Assembly (NCBI RefSeq): GCF_000710915.1
Contig: NZ_BAUA01000052.1
Coordinates: 1-52,684 of the forward strand
Length of the DNA stretch: 52,684 nt
Direction of reading: 5' to 3'
From: Nocardia brasiliensis IFM 10847
Lineage (GTDB): Bacteria > Actinomycetota > Actinomycetes > Mycobacteriales > Mycobacteriaceae
Part shown: piece by piece, positions 44,321 to 51,758 of the stretch
Numbering within the stretch: the stretch's first letter is position 1
Layout of the letters: each line of letters opens with the position of its first letter
The notes under the pieces: model-generated
What the model was told of the DNA's origin: nothing
Seen by the model: only the letters and a program-made list of their open reading frames with translations
Database searches by the model: none
Translations under genes and position numbers: made by a program

Positions 44321-44626
44321 ATGCCACCCTTCCTGAACGCCATCATCGACTGGCTGCGGGCCGGATATCCGGACGGTGTCCCGGAATCCGACTACATCCC
44401 GCTGCTCGCCCTGCTGCGCCGCCGCCTCTCCGAGGACGAGGTGCGCCAGATCGCCGCCGAACTGGCCGGATCCGGGGACCTGCCCGCGGACAAGACCGAT
44501 ATCCAGGTGATGATCACCAAGGTCACCAACGAGATGCCCTCGGAGGCCGACGTCGCGCGGGTGCAGACGCGGCTGGCCGCGCACGCTTGGCCGCAGGACG
44601 GCCCCGCGTCGTTCGACGAGCGCTGA
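44321..44626 (+). CDS. DUF3349 domain protein, copy 2
   Basis: A 101-residue paralogue of the preceding gene: IIDWLRAGYPDGVPESDYIPLLALLRRRLSEDEVRQIAAELAGSGD and VTNEMPSEADVARVQTRLAAHAWP align with it along the whole length. The conserved WLRAGYPxGxPxSDY and ADVARVxxxLAAxxWP blocks define the family. It starts at ATG 44321. The tandem pair probably arose by duplication; mycobacteria often keep several DUF3349 copies. Confidence 0.85.
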   Translation: MPPFLNAIIDWLRAGYPDGVPESDYIPLLALLRRRLSEDEVRQIAAELAGSGDLPADKTDIQVMITKVTNEMPSEADVARVQTRLAAHAWPQDGPASFDER

Positions 44627-44886
44627 TTCACCCTGGTGCACAATGCCTTTCGGGGTCTACTCAACGGCGCGCCGGGTAGGCGCTGTGTCCCCGGTGGGGC
44701 GACGCGGCCGGGCAGGACACACAGCCCACTCCCAGCTGTGCCTGGGCGACCCTCGAGGTGCGTCGGTCACGCTGAACAGGCCGGAACCGCGCCCTCCGGC
44801 ACACCCCCGGTGGGCCTACTGCCCTGGCCCGCCGGCCCGCAGGTCGGCGGCGCTCGCCCCCTCGCCCGCGCCGCCGGCCGTCCACG
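44627..44886. other. Non-coding stretch between DUF3349 and AraC genes
   Basis: 260 bases between convergent genes. Open frames on both strands show no recognisable product. A clear single-stem terminator was not found. Confidence 0.4.
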
Positions 44887-45915
44887 TCATCGGCTGGTTC
44901 GTGCGCGTTCGCGGGCCTCGGCCCGGATCTGCTGGGGCGTGGTGCCGTACCAGCGGCGCACGACACGGGTCAGCGCGGATTGTTCGCGCAGCCCGACGAT
45001 CGCGGTGATGCGGCCCATGGGCAGATCGGTTTCGCAGAGCAGGCGGTAGGTCGCGTCACGGCGGGCGGTGTCGAGTACCGCGGTGAATGTCGTTCCCTCT
45101 GCGGCCAATGCGCGCTGCAGGCTGCGTTCGCCGATGGTCAGCATGTCCGCGACGGTGCTGATATCGGCGCCGCCCTCGAGCAGGGCGCGGTCGATGGCCA
45201 GCCGGACTCGGGCGGTCATGGTCTGGTCCAGCCCCGAGTAGTTGCGGTCGAGGTAGTCCATCGCGAGCTTGTGCAGCATCGGATCGGCGTCGATCAAGGG
45301 TCGCGCGAGCAGATCCGCCGGGAAGCGGAACAGCGTGGTCGGCATGTCGAAACGCACCTCGGCGTTGAAGAATTCGAGGTAGCGGGCGAGCGGCGCCCGC
45401 TGCGCGTGCGGTAGGTGCAGCGTGCGCAGTCCGTAGTCGCCGCCGACGGCCCGGCACACGAACCGGTGCACCAACCCGGCACCGTGATCGATGCCCTGGC
45501 TGAAGGATGTCGCCTCGGCTATGTCGCGGTAGTGCAGGGCGATCACGCCGCGCTGCTGGGCCGGATCAGGACACAGCTGGACCGAGATCCCGGCGTGCTG
45601 GACGAACAGATAGCGTTGCAGGCAGGCCAGGGCCGCACCCATGGTGGCCGCGTTGAGTAGTGCGACCGCGAGCGCCCCGAGCGAGTTCAGGTCCTGTCGT
45701 TCGGCCAGGCGCAGGCCGAAGTCGGGGCAGGCCAACTCCGCTGCCGCGGTTTCCAGCGCCCAACCCATCGATTCGGCGGTCAGGATCGCCTCGTCGGAGT
45801 CCGGCGCCTCCGGGGCGATGCCGAGGCGCTGCAGCAGCGCACTACCGTCGCCGCCCAGCTCGTCGACCAGTTCGCGGTATCCGCGCAGGGTCGCCGCCCG
45901 CCCCATGACCGCCAT
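44887..45915 (-). CDS. AraC family transcriptional regulator
   Basis: A 342-residue regulator with an N-terminal arabinose-binding-like domain (LRGYRELVDELGGDGSALLQRLGIAPEAPDSDEAILTAESMGWALETAAAEL) and a C-terminal double HTH (ISTVADMLTIGERSLQRALAAEGTTF and MGRITAIVGLREQSALTRVVRRWYGTTPQQIR). It resembles the OruR/VirS-like group. ATG 45915 is chosen because GGAGGGGAG lies just upstream; a GTG 15 bases earlier has none. It is divergent from a secreted CocE/NonD hydrolase. The shared region contains two near-identical GTTACCGGCSGGT sites. Confidence 0.92.
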   Translation of the reverse strand: MAVMGRAATLRGYRELVDELGGDGSALLQRLGIAPEAPDSDEAILTAESMGWALETAAAELACPDFGLRLAERQDLNSLGALAVALLNAATMGAALACLQRYLFVQHAGISVQLCPDPAQQRGVIALHYRDIAEATSFSQGIDHGAGLVHRFVCRAVGGDYGLRTLHLPHAQRAPLARYLEFFNAEVRFDMPTTLFRFPADLLARPLIDADPMLHKLAMDYLDRNYSGLDQTMTARVRLAIDRALLEGGADISTVADMLTIGERSLQRALAAEGTTFTAVLDTARRDATYRLLCETDLPMGRITAIVGLREQSALTRVVRRWYGTTPQQIRAEARERARTSR

Positions 45916-45946
45916 CGCACTCCCCTCCACCTGCCCGCCGTGAATT

Positions 45947-45959
45947 GTTACCGGCGGGT
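45947..45959. promoter_or_regulatory. Repeat site A in the AraC/hydrolase region
   Basis: GTTACCGGCGGGT, 12 of 13 bases identical to site B at 46117, about 32 bases upstream of the AraC start. Confidence 0.4.
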
Positions 45960-46116
45960 TCGCAGAATAGCCAGCTACGCGTTCGCGGACAAGGCGTGCG
46001 GCAATTGTCTGGGCCGCTCATGTGCGCGTCACCGGGGGAAATGTCCAGTGCTGCCCTTGTCGGACCGGCACCCTGTCGCGCTGGGGTAAAACGATGTCGC
46101 CCAGGGACGAGTCGTA

Positions 46117-46130
46117 GTTACCGGCCGGTA
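46117..46130. promoter_or_regulatory. Repeat site B: palindrome before the CocE/NonD hydrolase
   Basis: GTTACCGGCCGGTA contains the perfect 12-base palindrome TACCGGCCGGTA, 15 bases before ATG 46146. With site A it may be the operator for the divergent AraC protein or a third-party TetR-type regulator. Confidence 0.5.
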
Positions 46131-46145
46131 GCAACAATCTGGCCC

Positions 46146-48266
46146 ATGGATCGAATGAGAGTCAGGACACACGGGATGGTGGCTCGTAAGCGAACGAAGC
46201 GGTTCGTGACGCAGGGCATAGTGGCCGTCTCGGCGGCTTTGGTGGGGGCATCGTTCGTGACGCCGATCGCCTCGGGTGAGCCGGTCGGGGGCTTCACCGG
46301 GATCGACGGTGGCGACCACGCCGCGCAATGGACTGCGGCGGTGGACGGACCGCAGCCCTACCACGGAATCGCCCCCGATCTCGCGGTGCCGATCACTATG
46401 AGCGACGGCAAGGTGCTCAAGGCCGACATCATTCACCCGGCCCGGGACGGCCGCGTCGCCGATGGCAGGCGGCCGGTGATCCTGCAGATGCAGGGCTACG
46501 GAAAGCTGCCGGTTCTCATCGGACAGGCGGTGCTGGCCGCCTCGGACGGGTTGGGTATCAAGAAGCCGCTGGAGGATTGGATCGCCTCGATCAATCTGCC
46601 CGGTGTCGGCATCGACGGACTGTTCGATATGACCCGCCAGCTCGATGGCGGCGCAGTGGAGGCCGCCGCGCAGGACTGGGCGTTGACCGAAGCCGGATAC
46701 ACCCTGGTGCAGGTCGACATGCGCGGCACCGGCACCTCCGAGGGCTCCTGGCAGGTCTTCGGCGACCGGGAGAAGCAGGACACCGCCGAGGTGATCGACT
46801 GGATCACCCGGCAGCCCTGGAGCGACGGCAACGTGGGCACCATGGGGATCTCGTTCACCGCGATCTCTGCGATCGAGGCCACCGACCGGCGTCCGCCGGG
46901 CCTGAAGGCCGTCTTCGCCTATGAGGGCAGCGCCGATATCTTCAACGACATCGCGGGTCCAGGCGGTGCGGTGGGCGTCGGCTTCCTGGTGCCCTGGTTG
47001 ATCGGTGTCAACGCGCTCAAGATGATTCCCGACGTCACCGCGCTCGCGGTCGGAAAATTCGATCCCGCACAGCAATTGCAATGGCTGAAGGACCGGATCG
47101 CCGATCCGCTGACCCTGGTCGACATGGTGGCCAACGGCTACACCGCATTGACGCCGGACCAGCTCACCCCGCGCACCCGCCAACTCGTGGACCCGGATTC
47201 GCCGTTCCGGCAGGGGCTGAAGGCCAAGGTCGAGAACATTCAGGTGCCGACCTTCATGGTGGGGGCGTGGTTCGACATCTTCGGCACCTCGCCGACCGAT
47301 ACGTTCAACGCTATTCCGCTGCCCGCCGAGCAGAAGAAGCTGATCATGGGCGACGGGTACCACATCGGTTCCGGGATAGCGGGTTTCGGGCACCAGGGGA
47401 TGCCGCCGCGGTTGGATGTGTTGCAGCGGGCCTGGTTCGACCACTGGTTGCGTGGCGTCGACAACGGTATCGAGGAATACGCGCCGATCGTGGTCAAGCA
47501 GCAGGGGGGCGGCTGGACCGACCTTTCCGAGTTCCCGCGCACCGAGGCGACCTATCGGCGCGTGTATCTCAACGATGTGCCCTCGGGTACCGCGACGTCC
47601 TCGGTGTTCGACGGCGGACTCGCGGAGAGCCCGCGGCAGGCCGCACCCCGTGACCTGACGGTCGCACCGGGCCTGCTGAGCCTGTGCGGTCGTGACGTCG
47701 CGCGCATCACGGCGGGCGCCACCGCGCTGCTGGATGTGTGCGGCAACGACTCACGCGTGTGGGAGCACGACGGACTGAGCTTCACCAGCAGCCCGGTCAT
47801 CGAGGCCACCACCATCTCGGGGCCGATCAACGTGCACCTCAACGTGGTGCACGACGCGGCGGACGGCTACTGGGTGACCACCGTCAACGACGTCGCGCCC
47901 GACGGCACCTCGCGCGAGATCGCCACCGGCCAATTGGTTTCCTCGCTGCGTCAGGTCGACGACGCGGCCAGCAAGACCTCCGCAAACGGCGACTACACCG
48001 AACCGCGCTACCTCCTGGATCTGGACAAACGGCAGCCGACCGTGCCCGGTGTGCCGGTCACCTTGGACATCGCCGCAACCCCGATCGATGCGGTCTTGCA
48101 GCCGGGGCACCGGTTGCGGGTGGACGTGTACGCCAGCAACTTTCCGAAGGGATTGCCGCCCGCCCCGTTCCTGATCGACTCCGGTCTGCGCCCGGAGCAC
48201 CTGCGCCTGGACCCGAACGAACCCAGCTGGGTCAATATCGCACTGAGCGCCGCGATCCCCGACTAG
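46146..48266 (+). CDS. Secreted CocE/NonD family hydrolase (X-Pro dipeptidyl-peptidase fold)
   Basis: A 706-residue exported serine hydrolase of the S15/CocE group. A signal peptide occupies about residues 1-46 (FVTQGIVAVSAALVGASFVTPIASGEP). The alpha/beta domain has DLAVPITMSDGKVLKADIIHPA, AGYTLVQVDMRGTGTSEGSW, and the nucleophile Ser236 in VGTMGISFTAISAIEAT. The triad is completed by Asp in MVGAWFDIFGTSP-like context and His in GFGHQGMPPR. The C-terminal jelly-roll domain ends LRVDVYASNFPKGLPPAPFL and EHLRLDPNEPSWVNIALSAA. ATG 46146 is one of three close in-frame starts. Substrate is an ester or peptide, unknown. Confidence 0.9.
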   Translation: MDRMRVRTHGMVARKRTKRFVTQGIVAVSAALVGASFVTPIASGEPVGGFTGIDGGDHAAQWTAAVDGPQPYHGIAPDLAVPITMSDGKVLKADIIHPARDGRVADGRRPVILQMQGYGKLPVLIGQAVLAASDGLGIKKPLEDWIASINLPGVGIDGLFDMTRQLDGGAVEAAAQDWALTEAGYTLVQVDMRGTGTSEGSWQVFGDREKQDTAEVIDWITRQPWSDGNVGTMGISFTAISAIEATDRRPPGLKAVFAYEGSADIFNDIAGPGGAVGVGFLVPWLIGVNALKMIPDVTALAVGKFDPAQQLQWLKDRIADPLTLVDMVANGYTALTPDQLTPRTRQLVDPDSPFRQGLKAKVENIQVPTFMVGAWFDIFGTSPTDTFNAIPLPAEQKKLIMGDGYHIGSGIAGFGHQGMPPRLDVLQRAWFDHWLRGVDNGIEEYAPIVVKQQGGGWTDLSEFPRTEATYRRVYLNDVPSGTATSSVFDGGLAESPRQAAPRDLTVAPGLLSLCGRDVARITAGATALLDVCGNDSRVWEHDGLSFTSSPVIEATTISGPINVHLNVVHDAADGYWVTTVNDVAPDGTSREIATGQLVSSLRQVDDAASKTSANGDYTEPRYLLDLDKRQPTVPGVPVTLDIAATPIDAVLQPGHRLRVDVYASNFPKGLPPAPFLIDSGLRPEHLRLDPNEPSWVNIALSAAIPD

Positions 48267-48522
48267 AGGCGGGTCGTATGGGTTCCTAACGGAATCTCAG
48301 GTGCGTCAGGGGAAGTGTTCAGGTGGGGAGGGCAGGGTGGATCGAGTTGGTGGATCGGCTGCCCCGATGCACCCCTCCCCGAGCGGTCGGCGGCGGTATT
48401 CCAGCTGCCGCCGGCCGCCCTCTCCCGGGGGACCGAGCTTCGGTGGACCGCATGGGAACGGTTCACCCTTCCCAGCGGTCGGCGGCGTGGAAGTCAGCGT
48501 CGCCGACTGCGCTCTTTCCTGG
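48267..48522. other. Intergenic region, hydrolase to aldolase
   Basis: 256 bases between convergent genes. It contains a repeated GCGGTCGGCGGCG (once near 48381, once near 48476) but no recognisable gene or terminator. Confidence 0.4.
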
Positions 48523-49347
48523 TCAGGCCAGGAGCTGAAGGAAGCGCGTGACTTCGTTTTGCACCGCTGCGCGGCCGGGGCCCAGGTATTTGCGCGGATC
48601 GGACAGTGCGGGATCGGCCGCCAAGGCGGTGCGGACCGCCTCGGTCATCAGGACATTCAGCCGAGTCGCGATGTTGACCTTGGTGATGCCGTGCTCGACC
48701 GCGGCGCGCAGCCCGTCGTCGGAGACGCCGGAGGAACCGTGCAGCACCAGTGGGACCGGAACCTTGGCCGCGAGCCGGGCGATCAATTCGTTGTCCAGGG
48801 TCGCGGTGCGCGTGTGCATGGCATGCGACGATCCCACCGCGACGGCCAGCGCGTCGACGCCGGTGGCGGCGACGAACTCGACGGCCTCGTCCGGATCGGT
48901 GCGGACACCGGGGGCGTGCGCACCGTCCTTCCCGCCGACCTCGCCGAGTTCGGCCTCGACGTGCACGCCGCGCTCATGGCACCAGCGGGTGATCTCGGCG
49001 GTGCTCGCCACGTTGGCGGCGTAGTCCAGGGTGGAGCCGTCGTACATGACCGAGCCGACGCCGAGTTCGACCGCGGCCCGCACCAATGCCGGATCGGTCG
49101 CGTGGTCGAGGTGCACCGCGATGGCGGCGCTGCTGTCGGCCGCGACCCGTAAACAGGCGAGGGCCAGCGGTGCGAGGCCGCCGTGATAGCTCGCTGTGTT
49201 CTCCGAAAGCTGGAGCACCACAGGTCGTTTCGCCGCTTCCGCGGCGGCCGCGATGGCCTCCGCGTGCTCCAGCACGATCACGTTGAACGCCCCGAGCCCG
49301 CCGGGCGCGGCGGTGGTGACCAACTCGGAAACAGGCGTCAGCGGCAT
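48523..49347 (-). CDS. Class II ketose-bisphosphate aldolase (tagatose type)
   Basis: A 274-residue zinc aldolase of the GatY/KbaY/FbaA family, cleaving tagatose- or fructose-1,6-bisphosphate into two triose phosphates. Zinc ligands are in VHLDHATD, a Glu-containing EAELGEVGGKDG loop lies beside the site, and VGSSHAMH and VLHGSSGVSDDGL hold further His ligands and the phosphate loop. The short length and context beside amino-sugar genes favour the tagatose type (AgaY/GatY). It starts at ATG 49347, 38 bases after the kinase. Last gene of the operon. Confidence 0.88.
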   Translation of the reverse strand: MPLTPVSELVTTAAPGGLGAFNVIVLEHAEAIAAAAEAAKRPVVLQLSENTASYHGGLAPLALACLRVAADSSAAIAVHLDHATDPALVRAAVELGVGSVMYDGSTLDYAANVASTAEITRWCHERGVHVEAELGEVGGKDGAHAPGVRTDPDEAVEFVAATGVDALAVAVGSSHAMHTRTATLDNELIARLAAKVPVPLVLHGSSGVSDDGLRAAVEHGITKVNIATRLNVLMTEAVRTALAADPALSDPRKYLGPGRAAVQNEVTRFLQLLA

Positions 49348-49385
49348 CGGTATCTCTCTCTGGGGGACTCAGCCCGCCGCGGCGC

Positions 49386-50339
49386 TCACGCCGTCGGATC
49401 CTGGGCGGTGGGTAGGTCGAGCCGGGTGACTCGGACAGTCGGGGCGATGCGGGTGCGCAGGCAGCGATCGATCTCGCCGGCCACCGGGATGACCACGGCG
49501 GCGGCGGAGGTGGCCACCGCGTCGGTGAGAATGGTCGGCCAGTCGGGGACCTCGTCGGCGGTGAGCGCGGCGATCACCGCGGCGGTGGCGGAATCGCCCG
49601 CGCCCGTGGGATTTCCGGCCAGCGGTTCCGGCAGCGCGGCGAACCAGGCGCCCTCGGCGGTGACCGCGACCATGCCGTCGGCGCCGCGGGTGGCGATCAC
49701 CGCGCGCACCCCGCTCTCGATCAGCGGGTACGCGGCCGTGACGACCTCCTCGGCGGTGGCCGGCTTGACGCCGGTGAGCCGGTGCAGTTCGTCGCCGTTG
49801 GGCATCAGGACGACGCCGGGGACCTGGGCGGCCAGGCGCAAGGCCTCGCCGTCCACATCGCAGATGGTCGGCACGTCGGCGGCGATGGCGCCGCGGGCGA
49901 TCTCGGCGGGCAGCGTCGGCGCGATACCGCCGGGCAGCGAGCCGGAGATGACCAGGCCGTCGATATCGGGCAGCATGCCGGTGACCCGGACCGCGAGCTG
50001 TTCGGCGGCGTGCGGGTTGGAGACCCGGGCGCCGGGCTCCCACAGGGCGGTGGCGGTGCCGTCCTCGGATTCGCTGATCACCACGGTGCGCCGGACCCAG
50101 GGCAGCGCGTGCACGAAATCGACCGGCATCTCCAACTCGGCGGCGGCCGCGAACGCGTGATCGGCGAAACCGGTTGCCCGCGCGTACTTCCCGAGCTGGT
50201 TGAGCACCCGGGTGACGTTGATGCCCTTGCCGCCGATGCGTTGCTCGACGGAACGGACCCGGTGCGCTTGGCCGCGTTCGAAGTGCTCGACCCGGTAGGT
50301 CATGTCGTAGGCGGGGTTCATGGTCACGGTAAGGATCAC
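49386..50339 (-). CDS. PfkB-family hexose-phosphate kinase (tagatose-6-P/1-phosphofructokinase)
   Basis: A 317-residue kinase of the LacC/FruK branch. The N-terminal ILTVTMNPAYDMTYRVEHFERGQAHRV and QRIGGKGINVTRVLNQLG signatures bind the sugar phosphate; PLAGNPTGAGDSATAAVIAAL near the end holds the catalytic Asp and anion hole. GTG 50339 overlaps the nagA stop (GTGA) and matches the usual VILTVTMNPA start; a GTG nine bases upstream is less likely. The product would be tagatose- or fructose-1,6-bisphosphate, the substrate of the next enzyme. Confidence 0.88.
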   Translation of the reverse strand: MILTVTMNPAYDMTYRVEHFERGQAHRVRSVEQRIGGKGINVTRVLNQLGKYARATGFADHAFAAAAELEMPVDFVHALPWVRRTVVISESEDGTATALWEPGARVSNPHAAEQLAVRVTGMLPDIDGLVISGSLPGGIAPTLPAEIARGAIAADVPTICDVDGEALRLAAQVPGVVLMPNGDELHRLTGVKPATAEEVVTAAYPLIESGVRAVIATRGADGMVAVTAEGAWFAALPEPLAGNPTGAGDSATAAVIAALTADEVPDWPTILTDAVATSAAAVVIPVAGEIDRCLRTRIAPTVRVTRLDLPTAQDPTA

Positions 50340-51496
50340 GACAACCACTGTCCTCGCCTGAGCACCCGATGCATATGGAGATTGTCACCGACGATCAACA
50401 GGTCGGCGAAATATCCCGCGCGCAGGTCACCGACGTCGGCGAGGCCGAGCGCCGCCGCGGGCGTCGCGGTGGCGGCGCGGACCGCCGCCTCGAGCGGCAC
50501 CCCGGATTCGCGGACCGCACGCGCGACACAGTCCAGCAGGGTGCTGACGCCGCCCGCCAGCGACCCGTTCGCGATGCGGGCCACGCCCTGGCGCACGGTG
50601 ACCGACTGCGGGCCGAGCTGATACTCGCCGTCCGAGAGGCCCGCCGCCTGCATCGCGTCGGTGATCAGTGCGACCCGGGTGGGCGCGGCCGCGAAGGCGA
50701 GTGCGGCGAACCCGGGATCGACGTGCACGCCGTCGCCGATCAGCTCGACGATCGCGTGCCCGGCCGCGGCGGCGACGAGGCCGGCGCCGACCGGTCCCGG
50801 TTCGCGATGGTGCAGCGGCGGCATGCCGTTCGCCAGGTGGGTCACCACGCTGCCGAGGCCGCTGGGCCGCAAGGCCTTCAGGAACGAGGAGAAGTCGGCG
50901 TTGCTGTGGCCGAGCGCGACCACCACGCCGTGTTCGGTGAGCCGCTGCGCGACCGCGTCGTACCCGGAACGTTCCGGTGCGAGCGTCATCATCCGCAGCG
51001 CGCCGCCGCCGGCCCGCAGCAGCTGCTCGGTCAGCTCGAGATCCGGGTCGCGCAGGAACCGCGGATCCTGCGCCCCGCAGCGGGCCTCGGACAGGAACGG
51101 CCCCTCGGCGTGGATGCCGCCGAGCACGCCGTCCTCGGCCAGTCCGCGCAGCATCGCGGTCTGCGCCACCATGTCCGCGGCGGCCGCGGTGACGATGCTC
51201 GCGACCACGGTCGTGGACCCGCTCGCATGGTGGAAGGCCGCGGCGGCCCGCGCCTCGGCGGGATCGACGGAGTCGAACCGATGCCCGAGCCCGCCGTGAT
51301 TATGGATGTCGATCAGTCCGGGCAGCAGCGTGCCCGTGAACTCCGGCTCCGGTGACCCCGGATGTGCCGCAACCCATTCCGAATAGGGCGCGACCGCACT
51401 GATCCGATCGCCGACGATCGAGACGACACCGTCGTCCCACTGAGCGGACGCGCACACCACGCGCCCGCGAATGGCCAATTCGGTACCCGGACTCAT
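50336..51496 (-). CDS. nagA: N-acetylhexosamine-6-phosphate deacetylase (NagA/AgaA)
   Basis: A 386-residue amidohydrolase removing acetate from N-acetylglucosamine- or N-acetylgalactosamine-6-phosphate. Features are LLPGLIDIHNHGGLGHRFD (metal site start), GIHAEGPFLSEARCGAQDPRFL (metal Glu), VVALGHSNADF and VTHLANGMPPLHHREPG (metal His), and ALITDAMQAAGLSDGEY (catalytic Asp). The family substrate cannot be fixed from sequence; the kinase-aldolase pair downstream favours the galactosamine isomer. It starts at ATG 51496 and is coupled to the next gene by a four-base overlap. Confidence 0.93.
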   Translation of the reverse strand: MSPGTELAIRGRVVCASAQWDDGVVSIVGDRISAVAPYSEWVAAHPGSPEPEFTGTLLPGLIDIHNHGGLGHRFDSVDPAEARAAAAFHHASGSTTVVASIVTAAAADMVAQTAMLRGLAEDGVLGGIHAEGPFLSEARCGAQDPRFLRDPDLELTEQLLRAGGGALRMMTLAPERSGYDAVAQRLTEHGVVVALGHSNADFSSFLKALRPSGLGSVVTHLANGMPPLHHREPGPVGAGLVAAAAGHAIVELIGDGVHVDPGFAALAFAAAPTRVALITDAMQAAGLSDGEYQLGPQSVTVRQGVARIANGSLAGGVSTLLDCVARAVRESGVPLEAAVRAATATPAAALGLADVGDLRAGYFADLLIVGDNLHMHRVLRRGQWLS

Positions 51497-51758
51497 AGGA
51501 ACACCCTATTGGCGCGCCCGGTGCCCGCCGCTCGCACACGACAGCCTGCGCCAGGCACCGCTCGTGCCACCTGCCGGTCGCGGCGCACTACGGCGACCAG
51601 CGGTCCATCCCATGGTCGGTCGGCCGCGCGGTACCCGTCAATCTGGGGCGGGTACCCAGTTGGGCGCGAGATGGCAGCCTCCGCCTCGACGCCCGGGGCG
51701 GGGAAGGCGGGCGGGCGGGGACTCGGGGCCGGGCGGACCGTTGTGCGGGCCACCGGGC
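51497..51758. other. Gap between ROK kinase and nagA
   Basis: 262 bases on the operon strand. GGTACCC occurs at 51630-51636 and again at 51651-51657, 21 bases apart, possibly an operator. No consensus DasR site (TGGTCTAGACCA type) was seen and no coding frame is convincing. Confidence 0.4.

Noticed and set aside
44643..45008. Plus-strand frame with VTLNRPEPR resembling an enoyl-CoA hydratase start
   Set aside because: The similarity is limited to a few residues, the rest is Pro/Arg-rich noise, and it runs into the AraC gene on the other strand.
51630..51657. DasR-type operator for the amino-sugar operon
   Set aside because: Only GGTACCC repeats are present; no TGGTCTAGACCA-like sequence was found.
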